Assembly: GCA_005884115.1 (NCBI GenBank) | Contig: VAXW01000007.1 | Coordinates: 1-64,000 of the forward strand | DNA length: 64,000 bases | Direction of reading: 5' to 3' | Source of the DNA: Actinomycetota bacterium | GTDB taxonomy: Bacteria; Actinomycetota; Thermoleophilia; Solirubrobacterales; Solirubrobacteraceae | In this document: in pieces, positions 19,072-27,712 of the stretch | How the letters are laid out: each line of letters starts with the position of its first letter | Numbering within the stretch: the stretch's first letter is position 1 | Position numbers and translations under genes: made by a program | Notes under the pieces: model-generated | Seen by the model: the letters and a program-made list of their open reading frames with translations, nothing else | What the model was told of the DNA's origin: nothing | Database searches by the model: none

Positions 19072-19752
19072 CTACTCCTCCTCGCTCGCCGCCGCCTCGC
19101 CCTCGGGGGCGCCCTCGGCCGCGGCCTCGCCCTCCTCCTCGCCGACCAGCTCGGTCTCCTCCTCGACCTCCGGCTCCTCCTCGACCTGCAGGCGCGGCGG
19201 CGAGAGGGTCGCGAGCACCGTCTCCTCGGCGTCGTCAAGCAATGTGACGCCCTCGGGCATGACCACGACCGACAGCGAAATCGTTTCCCCGATCTGCATC
19301 TCGCCGATGTCGTGAACGATCGACTCGGGGATCGCCGTGGGCAGCGCTTCGACGTTGAGCTCGCGCGCTATCTGCTCGAGCACGCCGCCTTCCTTGACGC
19401 CGGGCGCGTCCTCGACGCCCGTCAGCTCCAGGGGCACGACGGCGTGAATCGCCTGATCGAGGCGAACGCGCAGCAGATCGACGTGTATCGTCGCGCCGCG
19501 CAGCGGGTCGCGCTGGGCTTCCTTGAGCACGACCGGTGTGGGCTTGCCACCGTCGATGCTCAGGTCGAGCACCGCGCCCGAAGAGGCCAGCGCGAGGCGC
19601 AGCTCGCGGGCGTCGGCGTCGAAACACAGCGCCTCGCCCTGGCCGCCGTAGACAACGCCTGGGACCCGGTTCGTGCGACGCAGGCGCCGGGCCGCGCGCG
19701 AGCCCTGGGCGCTGCGGCTTGAGACATCCAGCTTGGCGGTCGTGCTGGCCAT
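19072..19752 (-). CDS. rplY: 50S ribosomal protein L25 (Ctc form)
   Basis: 226 aa. An N-terminal 5S-rRNA-binding domain (RRLRRTNRVPGVVYGG, residues ~20-40) and the C-terminal TL5/CTC domain (VVPLELTGVEDAPGVKEGGVLEQIARELNVEALPTAIPESI) are both present, followed by a long Glu/Ala-rich acidic tail. Lies immediately upstream of pth, the usual rplY-pth pair. Confidence 0.95.
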   Translation of the reverse strand: MASTTAKLDVSSRSAQGSRAARRLRRTNRVPGVVYGGQGEALCFDADARELRLALASSGAVLDLSIDGGKPTPVVLKEAQRDPLRGATIHVDLLRVRLDQAIHAVVPLELTGVEDAPGVKEGGVLEQIARELNVEALPTAIPESIVHDIGEMQIGETISLSVVVMPEGVTLLDDAEETVLATLSPPRLQVEEEPEVEEETELVGEEEGEAAAEGAPEGEAAASEEE

Positions 19753-19765
19753 CGGGTTTCAGAGC

Positions 19766-20203
19766 CTAGCAATCGGCTTCGTTGGCGATCGGTGCGCTGA
19801 TCGCCAGCAGCTTCACGTCGATCCCCGAGATGACGTTGCCGCTGCGGCGAACCTGCACGCACTGAACTACGGGCAGCCGGCCGAGCACGATCCACGCGAT
19901 GCGCGTCTTTCCGCTGGCACCGCCCAGCGAGTAGGAGGTGCGCGATTTCACGGACAGAATCTTGACGTCGCCGCGCCTGCGCAGCGATACCGCGTTGGCG
20001 CGCACCGTCGCCACGCACGCGGGAGAGAGATGGCAGCCGCTCAGACGCGCGAGCATGGCGTTGACTTCGCCCCGCGCCTGCGCCTGTAGCAGCGCCGCCA
20101 GCTCGCTGCGTTCGGCGTTCTCGACCGACAGGAAGCGCGCCAGCAGGATGCTGATGGCGACGAACACCAGCACGCATAGAGAGATGATGGCGAAGCGTTT
20201 CAG
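19766..20203 (-). CDS. Signal-anchored extracytoplasmic protein, probable CTG start
   Basis: A membrane-anchored protein with one N-terminal helix (RFAIISLCVLVFVAISILLARFL) followed by a ~120-residue extracytoplasmic part containing two Cys close together (SGCHLSPAC). No family recognised. The ORF track begins at 20455 inside the divergent RCC1 gene, and in frame there is no ATG, GTG or TTG after that. CTG 20201-20203 would give (M)KRFAIISLC..., a textbook signal-anchor N-terminus; no clear Shine-Dalgarno. 145 aa from that start. Ends 13 nt upstream of rplY on the same strand. Confidence 0.55.
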   Translation of the reverse strand: MKRFAIISLCVLVFVAISILLARFLSVENAERSELAALLQAQARGEVNAMLARLSGCHLSPACVATVRANAVSLRRRGDVKILSVKSRTSYSLGGASGKTRIAWIVLGRLPVVQCVQVRRSGNVISGIDVKLLAISAPIANEADC

Positions 20204-20331
20204 AGAGCGGCTCGCGTCCGGGAAATACCCCTGCGGTCGAACCGTCAGGCCATCGCCGCTGTGGGTCGCGCTGGTGTCTAGAGCATCGCCAACTGCAGTT
20301 GCGAGCTCGCCGAAGAGCTTATTCTCAAGCG

Positions 20332-22215
20332 ATGCGGACGAGGACGCTCTCCGCCGTGACGGCTGCAGCTTCGATCGCCCTCGCAGCCTGCGTGTGGGCG
20401 GCGGCAGATGCGGGCCAGCCGCCCGTGTCAACCCACCGGGCCCGGGCGGGCGCAACGTCCTCGGCCGTCCGAGACCACGCTGCTCTCAAGCGCAGAGCCC
20501 GCTGCCGCCCTGGCCACGTTGAACTTGCGCTCCGCGGCCCTCGCGTGGTCGCGCCGCAGCACTCGACGCTCTACATCGTCTCGGTACGCGCCTGCACGAG
20601 CAGGCCAGGGGCGACCATCAAAAGCATCCGCCTCTCGCTGCGCGGCCCGCAAAGGGTCTCTTGGAGGATCAGGCGCCTGCGAGCGGGCTCCGTGGCGCGG
20701 AAGCGAGCCAAGCTGACGTTCAGGCGCCCGCCCGCCAACCTGGCCTCGAAGCCCGTCGTTTTGATCATCCAGGCACGCTCCCGTCGTGGCAGGCTGCTGG
20801 GCCGCGAGCGCGTGCTGATCCACTTCCGCCCGGAGGTCGGGTCGAGCCGGCCTCTGGAAGGCGACACCACCATCGGGTGGGGCATCAATGCCTCGGGCGA
20901 GGTGGGCGCGGGGTTCAGAAGCCCCCCGCTCCCGAGCCCGGTTCGGGGGCCGCTTCGCGGTGTCCGTCAGGTGGTGGCGGCGTACAAATCCGGCTTCGCG
21001 CTGCTCGACGACGGGACCGTTCGCGCGTGGGGCGGCAACGGCAGCGGACAGCTGGGCGATGGCACCCACTTTGAAAAAATCAACCCGGTCCAGGTCCTGG
21101 GGCTGAGCCATATCGTGCAGATCGCCGCCGCGGGCACGCACGCGGTGGCGCTTCGGGACGACGGGGCCGTCTGGACATGGGGAGAAGACCACTACGGCCA
21201 GTTGGGAAACGGCACGCGCGACGCCACGGAAGGGATGGCCCATCCGGTCCCGGCCCAGGTTCCGGGGCTGGGCGGCGTCGTGGCAATCAACACCGGCGGA
21301 CCAGACGACGTAGCCGTGCTCGCCGACGGAACGGTCCGCGACTGGGGCGAAAACAGGTACGGGCAGCTTGGCGACGGCACCAAAGAAATGAAACTGGCTC
21401 CGACCCCAGTCAAGAACCTCGCCGGCGTACGGATGGTCGCGATGGGAGGAGTGGGTCCGAACAGCGTGCACATGCTCGCGCTGCTAGGCAATGGGACCGT
21501 GATGGTCGCGGGGCACAACGACCACGGCCAGCTGGGGCTCGGCGACACGACGAACCGGCTCGTGCCCGTGCCGCTACCCGGGCTCAGCGGTGTGCGCGCG
21601 ATCTCCGCCAGCGGCAGTCACAGCCTCGCCCTTCTATCGGATGGCAGCGTCTTCTCCTGGGGCACGGGCGCCGAGGGCGAGCTCGGATACCCAGCGCCGG
21701 AAATGTGCGGCACGGTTCCCTGCAGCACGAGGCCGCGACCCGTCAACCTCGCCGGGGTGAGCGCCGTGTCGGCGGGATGGAGGTTCAGCGTCGCCATCAG
21801 CAACGAACAGGTGCTGAGCTGGGGGCGCAACGAAGGCGGTGAGCTGGGCAACGGCACGCTGGCGAACCACACCGCACCACAGCTCGTGCCCGGCATCGCC
21901 GGCATCCACTCGATCTGGGCAAGCGAAAAATTCACCCTGGCCACGACCGAAAATGGTCCCTCGCCGAACTTCTCCGTTCGACCTGTGGCCGGCGGGCTCC
22001 TGGCTCAGTGGGCGCCGGCGCCCGGCACAGAACCGTGGGCACTGAGCTGGCGTCCGTTCAGCAAGCCGCGCGTCGAATGGCCGCGACCGGTCATCCTGCC
22101 AGCGTCAACTCGCAGCTACGCGATCACGGGACTTGCGCCGGTGCTCTATGAAGTTCGCCTCAAAAGACTCAGCAGCACCTTTGGCTTCGAGATCGCCTAC
22201 GGGGTGGCGGGGTAG
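20332..22215 (+). CDS. Secreted RCC1-repeat beta-propeller protein
   Basis: 627 aa. The N-terminal signal sequence (AASIALAACVWAAA) contains a possible lipobox Cys. An Arg-rich domain (~residues 50-170) precedes about six RCC1 repeats, recognisable by alternating VRAWGGNGSGQLGDGT, VWTWGEDHYGQLGNGT, VRDWGENRYGQLGDGT, VFSWGTGAEGELG and VLSWGRNEGGELGNGT. A short fibronectin-like C-terminal domain follows. Bacterial RCC1 proteins are extracellular binding propellers; the ligand is unknown. ATG 20332 is preferred over the ORF track start because the signal peptide begins there. Confidence 0.85.
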   Translation: MRTRTLSAVTAAASIALAACVWAAADAGQPPVSTHRARAGATSSAVRDHAALKRRARCRPGHVELALRGPRVVAPQHSTLYIVSVRACTSRPGATIKSIRLSLRGPQRVSWRIRRLRAGSVARKRAKLTFRRPPANLASKPVVLIIQARSRRGRLLGRERVLIHFRPEVGSSRPLEGDTTIGWGINASGEVGAGFRSPPLPSPVRGPLRGVRQVVAAYKSGFALLDDGTVRAWGGNGSGQLGDGTHFEKINPVQVLGLSHIVQIAAAGTHAVALRDDGAVWTWGEDHYGQLGNGTRDATEGMAHPVPAQVPGLGGVVAINTGGPDDVAVLADGTVRDWGENRYGQLGDGTKEMKLAPTPVKNLAGVRMVAMGGVGPNSVHMLALLGNGTVMVAGHNDHGQLGLGDTTNRLVPVPLPGLSGVRAISASGSHSLALLSDGSVFSWGTGAEGELGYPAPEMCGTVPCSTRPRPVNLAGVSAVSAGWRFSVAISNEQVLSWGRNEGGELGNGTLANHTAPQLVPGIAGIHSIWASEKFTLATTENGPSPNFSVRPVAGGLLAQWAPAPGTEPWALSWRPFSKPRVEWPRPVILPASTRSYAITGLAPVLYEVRLKRLSSTFGFEIAYGVAG

Positions 22216-22260
22216 AGGCAGGCAACCACAGAACATGCGAAGCCCTGGAAAAAGCCTACA

Positions 22261-22891
22261 TTGAGCGGAGGGGCAAAGTGGCTTAACCCGCGCAAGGCCT
22301 ACCGCAAATCCCTCTGGAAGGCCAAGCTCCGGCGGGCGGCGCTGCGACGCCGCAAGCGCCGGCGGGAACTGATTGCGTTGCTGCCCAAGAACGGCGTCGG
22401 CGTCGAGGTTGGCGTCTGGAAAGGCGACTTCAGCGCAAGGCTTCCTGAGGGGAGCCAAGCCCCGCAAGCTGTATCTCATCGATCCGTGGCAGCACTCCTC
22501 GCACAGCGGGGCGTGGTACGCCGAGAAGGATGAAGAGGAGATGGCGGATATCCGAGAAGAAGTCGTCGCGCGGTTCGCGCGGCAGATTCAGCGCGAGCGC
22601 GTCGTGGTCATCGCCAATCAGTCACAGGATGCCGTTAGGCAGCTCACCTCGGCACACCGCTCGGACCTGTTCGACTGGGCGTATCTGGACGGCGACCACA
22701 CCTACGAGGCAGTGCTGGCCTATCTGAGAGCCTTCTGGACCTTGATCCGTGACGGGGGGTGTCTGGCCGGTGACGATTACGGGATCAAGGGCTGGTGGAA
22801 CGACGGTGTGACCCAAGCCGTAGACCAGTTCGTCGCCTCAGTCGATCGAAGCCCCGTGATTCTGGGCTCCCAGTTCTTGATCCGCAAGTAG
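22261..22891 (+). pseudogene. Class I SAM-dependent methyltransferase, frameshifted
   Basis: Two overlapping frames make one protein. The first (from TTG 22261) encodes a basic N-terminus and motif I, GVGVEVGVWKGDFSA; the second (ORF 22373..22891) continues with FLRGAKPRKLYLIDPW, FDWAYLDGDHTYEAVLAYLRAFW and GGCLAGDDYGIKGWW. Together they match the Methyltransf_24-type family (~205 aa). The switch lies near 22437-22447, where a one-base change restores the frame. Either a real pseudogene or a sequence error; the rest of the protein is intact, with the acidic SAM-binding and GDHTY motifs kept. Convergent with the WxL operon. Confidence 0.75.
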
Positions 22892-22940
22892 AGGCTGCTT
22901 CCCCTGCTCGCCGGCGCGCTCCCTCGCCCCTCGCGGCCAA

Positions 22941-24230
22941 TCACGGGCCGCTGTTGAGCGTCCACAGCAGGTCGACTCGGTAGACCTCGCTTTCACGCAG
23001 CACGAGCAGCGTGGTGGGCGTGGAGAGCGCCAGGCTGGTCGCGCTGAAGCCGCTCGTTTTCCACGGTCCCCGTCCGGCCCCGCTCGCCGTCGATACGATC
23101 TTCGCCGCGCTGGAGGCGTCGAGCGGGCACGCGGTCGAGTTGCACTGGAACACGGGCGCGCTGCCTGATCCGCCGGTGGTGCTCCACGACGCGCTCGCGG
23201 TGTTGAGCGTGAGAGAGCCGGCGGGAAGCGTCGCGCCCCCGCTGATGTAGCCCGGCCCCGTGTCGCTCCCGCAAGTCGCGTTGGGGCAGTACTGCTTGAA
23301 CACGGCGCTGTTTCCAGCGCTCGCGTTTCCGGCGACGGTGACGTTCCACCCCGACCCCGAAGTCGTGTCATCGACGGCGAAGTTGCTCATCGTCGCATTG
23401 GTGGTCTGGGTCTGCCCGTTGAGCGTGACGTTGGGCAGCGCGGGGGTAGCTGGCGCCGCATCGAAGCTCAGGGCCCCCGTGCCTGGCTTCAGCGCGATCG
23501 TGATCGCCCCCCAGGGAATGCTCGCGGAGGTCGTAAAGGTCTTGGTGCCGGTGGCGCCGGCGGTCGCTTGCGTCAAGTCCTGCGCCTGAGTGCCCAGGAC
23601 GCTCCCGCTGCCCGACGTGAAGACGCTCGCGCGTTTGGTCGTCGATCCCGGCGGGGTGATCGTGAAGGAGCCGAGCGAGTCGTTGGCGGCGAAGTCCAGG
23701 AGCACCTTCGTGTTGTTGACCGTCGTGGTGATGCTGGCAGCGGCGTCGCTGGTGCCGCTGCTCGCTCCCGCGGTGGTTGAGGTGACCTCGATCGGCGCGG
23801 GATCGACGCCCACGTAGGAGAGGATTTTCCCGGTGGCCTTGCGCGTGGTCCCCAGCCCCCAGCTGTAGGACGCCGGCTCGCTGGACCCCGCGACGTGGAA
23901 ATACACGCCGCTGAAGCCGAAGAACGCCGTGCCGGAGAACAGGCCCGTCGAGGACCAGCCACTCGGGACCGTGAAGCTGCCGCTGCCCTCGGCGTCGATC
24001 GACGCGATCATCACGTCGCCGGCGACCACGCCGGCCGGACGGTTGACCGCGATCGACGTTGCGCCGCTACCGGTCTGCGCGGTTTCGGCGCTGCGGAAGT
24101 AGGTCGTCGCCCCGGCCTGTGCGGGTGCGAGCAGGGGCACGAGCAGGGCTGCGATCGCCAGCGCGTACACGCCGCCCTCGCGGAGCATCGCGGCCAGCTC
24201 AACGAGGTTGAGGGCGCGCCCCGCACGCAT
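22941..24230 (-). CDS. WxL-domain surface protein with extra N-terminal domain
   Basis: 429 aa. Signal peptide (VYALAIAALLVPLLAPAQAGA, ends ~residue 41), then a ~200-residue beta-rich Ser/Thr/Gly-rich domain (TTYFRSAETAQTGSGATSI...WGAITIALKPG), then a WxL domain (~240-429). The WxL domain has the internal GSGWNVTVAG and the C-terminal YRVDLLWTLNSGP with the W-x-L motif. WxL domains bind peptidoglycan non-covalently in Gram-positive bacteria. The domain is clearly paralogous to the protein at 25721. Third gene of a three-gene operon, 10 nt after the DUF916 gene. Confidence 0.82.
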   Translation of the reverse strand: MRAGRALNLVELAAMLREGGVYALAIAALLVPLLAPAQAGATTYFRSAETAQTGSGATSIAVNRPAGVVAGDVMIASIDAEGSGSFTVPSGWSSTGLFSGTAFFGFSGVYFHVAGSSEPASYSWGLGTTRKATGKILSYVGVDPAPIEVTSTTAGASSGTSDAAASITTTVNNTKVLLDFAANDSLGSFTITPPGSTTKRASVFTSGSGSVLGTQAQDLTQATAGATGTKTFTTSASIPWGAITIALKPGTGALSFDAAPATPALPNVTLNGQTQTTNATMSNFAVDDTTSGSGWNVTVAGNASAGNSAVFKQYCPNATCGSDTGPGYISGGATLPAGSLTLNTASASWSTTGGSGSAPVFQCNSTACPLDASSAAKIVSTASGAGRGPWKTSGFSATSLALSTPTTLLVLRESEVYRVDLLWTLNSGP

Positions 24231-24239
24231 GCTGCCCGC

Positions 24240-25676
24240 TCAGCCTGTCGATCTAGGCGCGCGCATCGGATGCGGCGCGGTGCGGATGCGCTGCAGAAGC
24301 TCGGGCCCGGTCGAGTTGGGGTCGGCCTCGTGCACCGCAACCTCCACATCGGCCGTCACGCCCTCGGCGCGCTCGGCATGGCGCCGCAGATCGGAGGCGA
24401 GCGTCTCAGCCGTTTGCAGATCGGTGTCGGGCGCCACCACGAGGAACCGCAGAGCGTCGAGCCGGCACAGGCGATCCGAGTGGCGAATGCGCGAGCGCAG
24501 GACCGGCGCGAGCCTCTGTGGCGAAGCTCCGTTGGCGGTCAGCGACACGCTGATGAGACTTACGGGCGCGCCGCTCCGTTGAGCAGCCTGGAGCGCCGCG
24601 TCGATGGTTCGGGCGGGCGAGCGCCCGCCTGCCCTGCGCCGGCGCACCAGCAGAGCGGCCGCGATTGAGAGTAGGCCTGCACCGAGCACGCTGAGCAGTG
24701 CCACGAGCCAGCCGGGAAGGCCGGAGGAGGCACCGGCCTTGGGTCCGCCGTAGAGCTGCTGGCGCAGCGCAGCGGCTCGCCCGAAGCGCACGAGCGTGTC
24801 AAGCCTCGCGATCCCGCCCACGTAACGCAGGTAGGCGCGCACGCGATACGCGGTGCCCTGCGGCGGCCGCTCGCGGGGCGCGAGGATCGGGTAGGCGATC
24901 GAGGTCCCTGTCACAAACGTGCCCGGCCCGAGCGCGACCCGCGCCACGACTCGGGACCCCCTGGTCACCAGCGCGCGGCCTGCGACGTTCTGCAGGATCA
25001 CGTTGCCCGGGTTGCGTGCCTCCAGCAGGAACGCGAGCCCGGCGGGCTGGCGTTCCAGGCGAGCGCCTGTGAATCGGATCAGCGGGTGGCGCGGGCCGGG
25101 GACCGAGGCCTCGACGCCGATCGCGTAGCGCACGACGCTGGCGACCGAGACGCCCCGTCGCGCGGTGCTTTGCGCTCGCTGGCCGAGCTGTTCGACGGCG
25201 ATGCCGGCGAGGTAATCACCCGGCCGCGCATCGCGCGGCGCGAGGACCGAGACGGGCACGACAGCGGTTGCGCCCGCCGCGAGCGTGATCCTCCGCCGGC
25301 CGAGACGCACCCAGCTCGCGGGCTCGCGAGCGCCCGAGCCTCTGAGTCCATACGTGGATCCGAGCGTGTCGATCGTCCGTCCGGCCACGGGGTCGAGCGC
25401 GACACGCAGCGGCCGGCCAGTTGGGTTGCGCACCCCGATCGTTCCTGCCTGCCCCAGATGCCCGTGTCTGATCGAGAGCTTGAAGTAGCTCAACGATCCC
25501 GACGCCGGATTGGGAATGACGATCAGAGACGGCGCTGCCGCGTAGCTCGCGGGTGCCACCCCGCACAGCCCGGCGGCGAGCGCCGCGGCCGCCAGCGCCC
25601 ACGTTCGACGGCGCTTCCAAGCGCTTCTGCGTAGGCGCGCGCACGGCGGGCCGGAGCGTCTCATGGTCTTGACCAT
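24240..25676 (-). CDS. WxL-interacting (DUF916-like) membrane protein with cytoplasmic degenerate GGDEF domain
   Basis: 478 aa. Signal peptide (TWALAAAALAAGLCGVAPASYAA), then a DUF916-type extracellular domain (~50-190: PSLIVIPNPASGSLSYFKLSIRHGH...GTIGVRNPTGRPLRV) and a second beta domain to ~310, as in WxL-interacting proteins. One transmembrane helix (LVALLSVLGAGLLSIAAALLV, ~325-346) is followed by a cytoplasmic domain of ~120 residues. That domain aligns with diguanylate cyclase folds (VSLISVSL...LRSRIRHSDRLCRLDALRFLVVAPDTDLQTAETLASDLRRHAE), but the GGDEF site is replaced by LDALRF. It probably cannot make c-di-GMP. Flanked on both sides by WxL genes. Confidence 0.72.
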   Translation of the reverse strand: MVKTMRRSGPPCARLRRSAWKRRRTWALAAAALAAGLCGVAPASYAAAPSLIVIPNPASGSLSYFKLSIRHGHLGQAGTIGVRNPTGRPLRVALDPVAGRTIDTLGSTYGLRGSGAREPASWVRLGRRRITLAAGATAVVPVSVLAPRDARPGDYLAGIAVEQLGQRAQSTARRGVSVASVVRYAIGVEASVPGPRHPLIRFTGARLERQPAGLAFLLEARNPGNVILQNVAGRALVTRGSRVVARVALGPGTFVTGTSIAYPILAPRERPPQGTAYRVRAYLRYVGGIARLDTLVRFGRAAALRQQLYGGPKAGASSGLPGWLVALLSVLGAGLLSIAAALLVRRRRAGGRSPARTIDAALQAAQRSGAPVSLISVSLTANGASPQRLAPVLRSRIRHSDRLCRLDALRFLVVAPDTDLQTAETLASDLRRHAERAEGVTADVEVAVHEADPNSTGPELLQRIRTAPHPMRAPRSTG

Positions 25677-25720
25677 TCGGCGATCCTGCCTCGCTTTCCT
25701 GCTGTCTTAGCTGCGAGCGG

Positions 25721-26395
25721 CTAGGGCCCCGTGCTGAGGGTCCACAGGAGGTTCACGCGATAGACCTCGCCGTTGGAGAGCACCTTCAGCGTCGATGGCG
25801 TGGCGAGCGCGAGGCTCGTCGCGGAGAAGCCGGTCGTGAGCCAGGTGCCCATGCCCGCTTTTTCGGCGGCCGAAGCGATCTTCACAGCGGTGGCGCTGTC
25901 AACGTTGCAGGAGGCCGAGCACTGAAGCGTGGGCGCCGTTCCTGTCGAGCCGCTCTGTGCCGAGAAGCTCGCGCCGGTGCTGTTCAGGGTGAGCGAGTTG
26001 GCGGGAAGCGTGGCGCCGCCGGCGACATAGCCTTTGGTGTCGGTCCCGCACGTCGTGGTTGGGCAGTATTGGGCAAACACCGCGCTTTTTTCGGTGCCCG
26101 ACTGCCCAGCGACGGTCGTGTTCCAGCCCGAGCCGCTGCCGGTGGCGTCCTGGACACCGAAGTTCGTCATGGTCGTGTTCGTCGTCTGCGACCCGCCGCT
26201 CAGCGTGACTTCTTTCAACGTCGGCATCGCCGGGGCAGTCGAAAACGTCAGCGCTCCGGCTTTCACCGAGAATTCGGCTTTGTCTTCCTGAGTGGCGCCG
26301 AGCGCGGCCGTCGACACGAGCGCTGCAGCGACGCAGCCAAGCACTACCGATGAGAACGCTTGCTTGGTGAACGCTGCAGGTGGACGTTGGCCCAT
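25721..26395 (-). CDS. WxL-domain surface protein
   Basis: 224 aa: signal peptide (FSSVVLGCVAAALVSTAALGA, residues ~14-34) followed by one WxL domain that fills the rest of the protein. It aligns throughout with the C-terminal half of the protein at 22941 (shared QTTNxTMxNF, GSGWN.TVAG, AVFxQYCP, TGFSATSLAL, EVYRVxLLWTL). AAGGAG lies 6 nt before the ATG. First gene of the operon, preceded by a sigma-28-like promoter. Confidence 0.85.
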   Translation of the reverse strand: MGQRPPAAFTKQAFSSVVLGCVAAALVSTAALGATQEDKAEFSVKAGALTFSTAPAMPTLKEVTLSGGSQTTNTTMTNFGVQDATGSGSGWNTTVAGQSGTEKSAVFAQYCPTTTCGTDTKGYVAGGATLPANSLTLNSTGASFSAQSGSTGTAPTLQCSASCNVDSATAVKIASAAEKAGMGTWLTTGFSATSLALATPSTLKVLSNGEVYRVNLLWTLSTGP

Positions 26396-26449
26396 TTCGA
26401 GCTCCTTCGCGGTGGAGCGCCGCGGCGGCGGCGCGAAGTTGACGGGGTC

Positions 26450-26477
26450 CTATCGGCACCCGGCCACCACCCCTTGA
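26450..26477 (-). promoter_or_regulatory. Candidate sigma-28 (FliA/WhiG-type) promoter of the WxL operon
   Basis: On the minus strand TCAA, 16 nt, then GCCGATAG: close to the sigma-28 consensus TAAA-N15-GCCGATAA. It lies 55 nt upstream of the first WxL start, leaving a short leader with a good Shine-Dalgarno. By eye I found no other GCCGATA in an intergenic region of the window. The match is one mismatch in each box, so it is a candidate only. Confidence 0.5.
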
Positions 26478-26677
26478 GCGCGCCATCGAGCAGCCAGGTC
26501 GACCAATGGGGTGAGCTAGGAGTTTCGCCTCTCAAGCCCGCCGCGCCGAGGCGGCTAGACGGATGTAGCACTCGCCCAGGCGACCGACGATGGGGCTACG
26601 TTCTTCCGCCGTGCGACGATCCGGCGAGATGCCCACTCGACCGCACCGATAACAGCTCGAAGACCCGCCCCTGGCGG

Positions 26678-27708
<1,031 letters not shown>

Positions 27709-27712
<4 letters not shown>

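Noticed and set aside
26396-26677. c-di-GMP (GEMM) riboswitch in the WxL leader, considered because of the GGDEF-like domain
   Set aside because: The conserved riboswitch core could not be found; GCCGATAG there is better explained as a sigma-28 -10 box.
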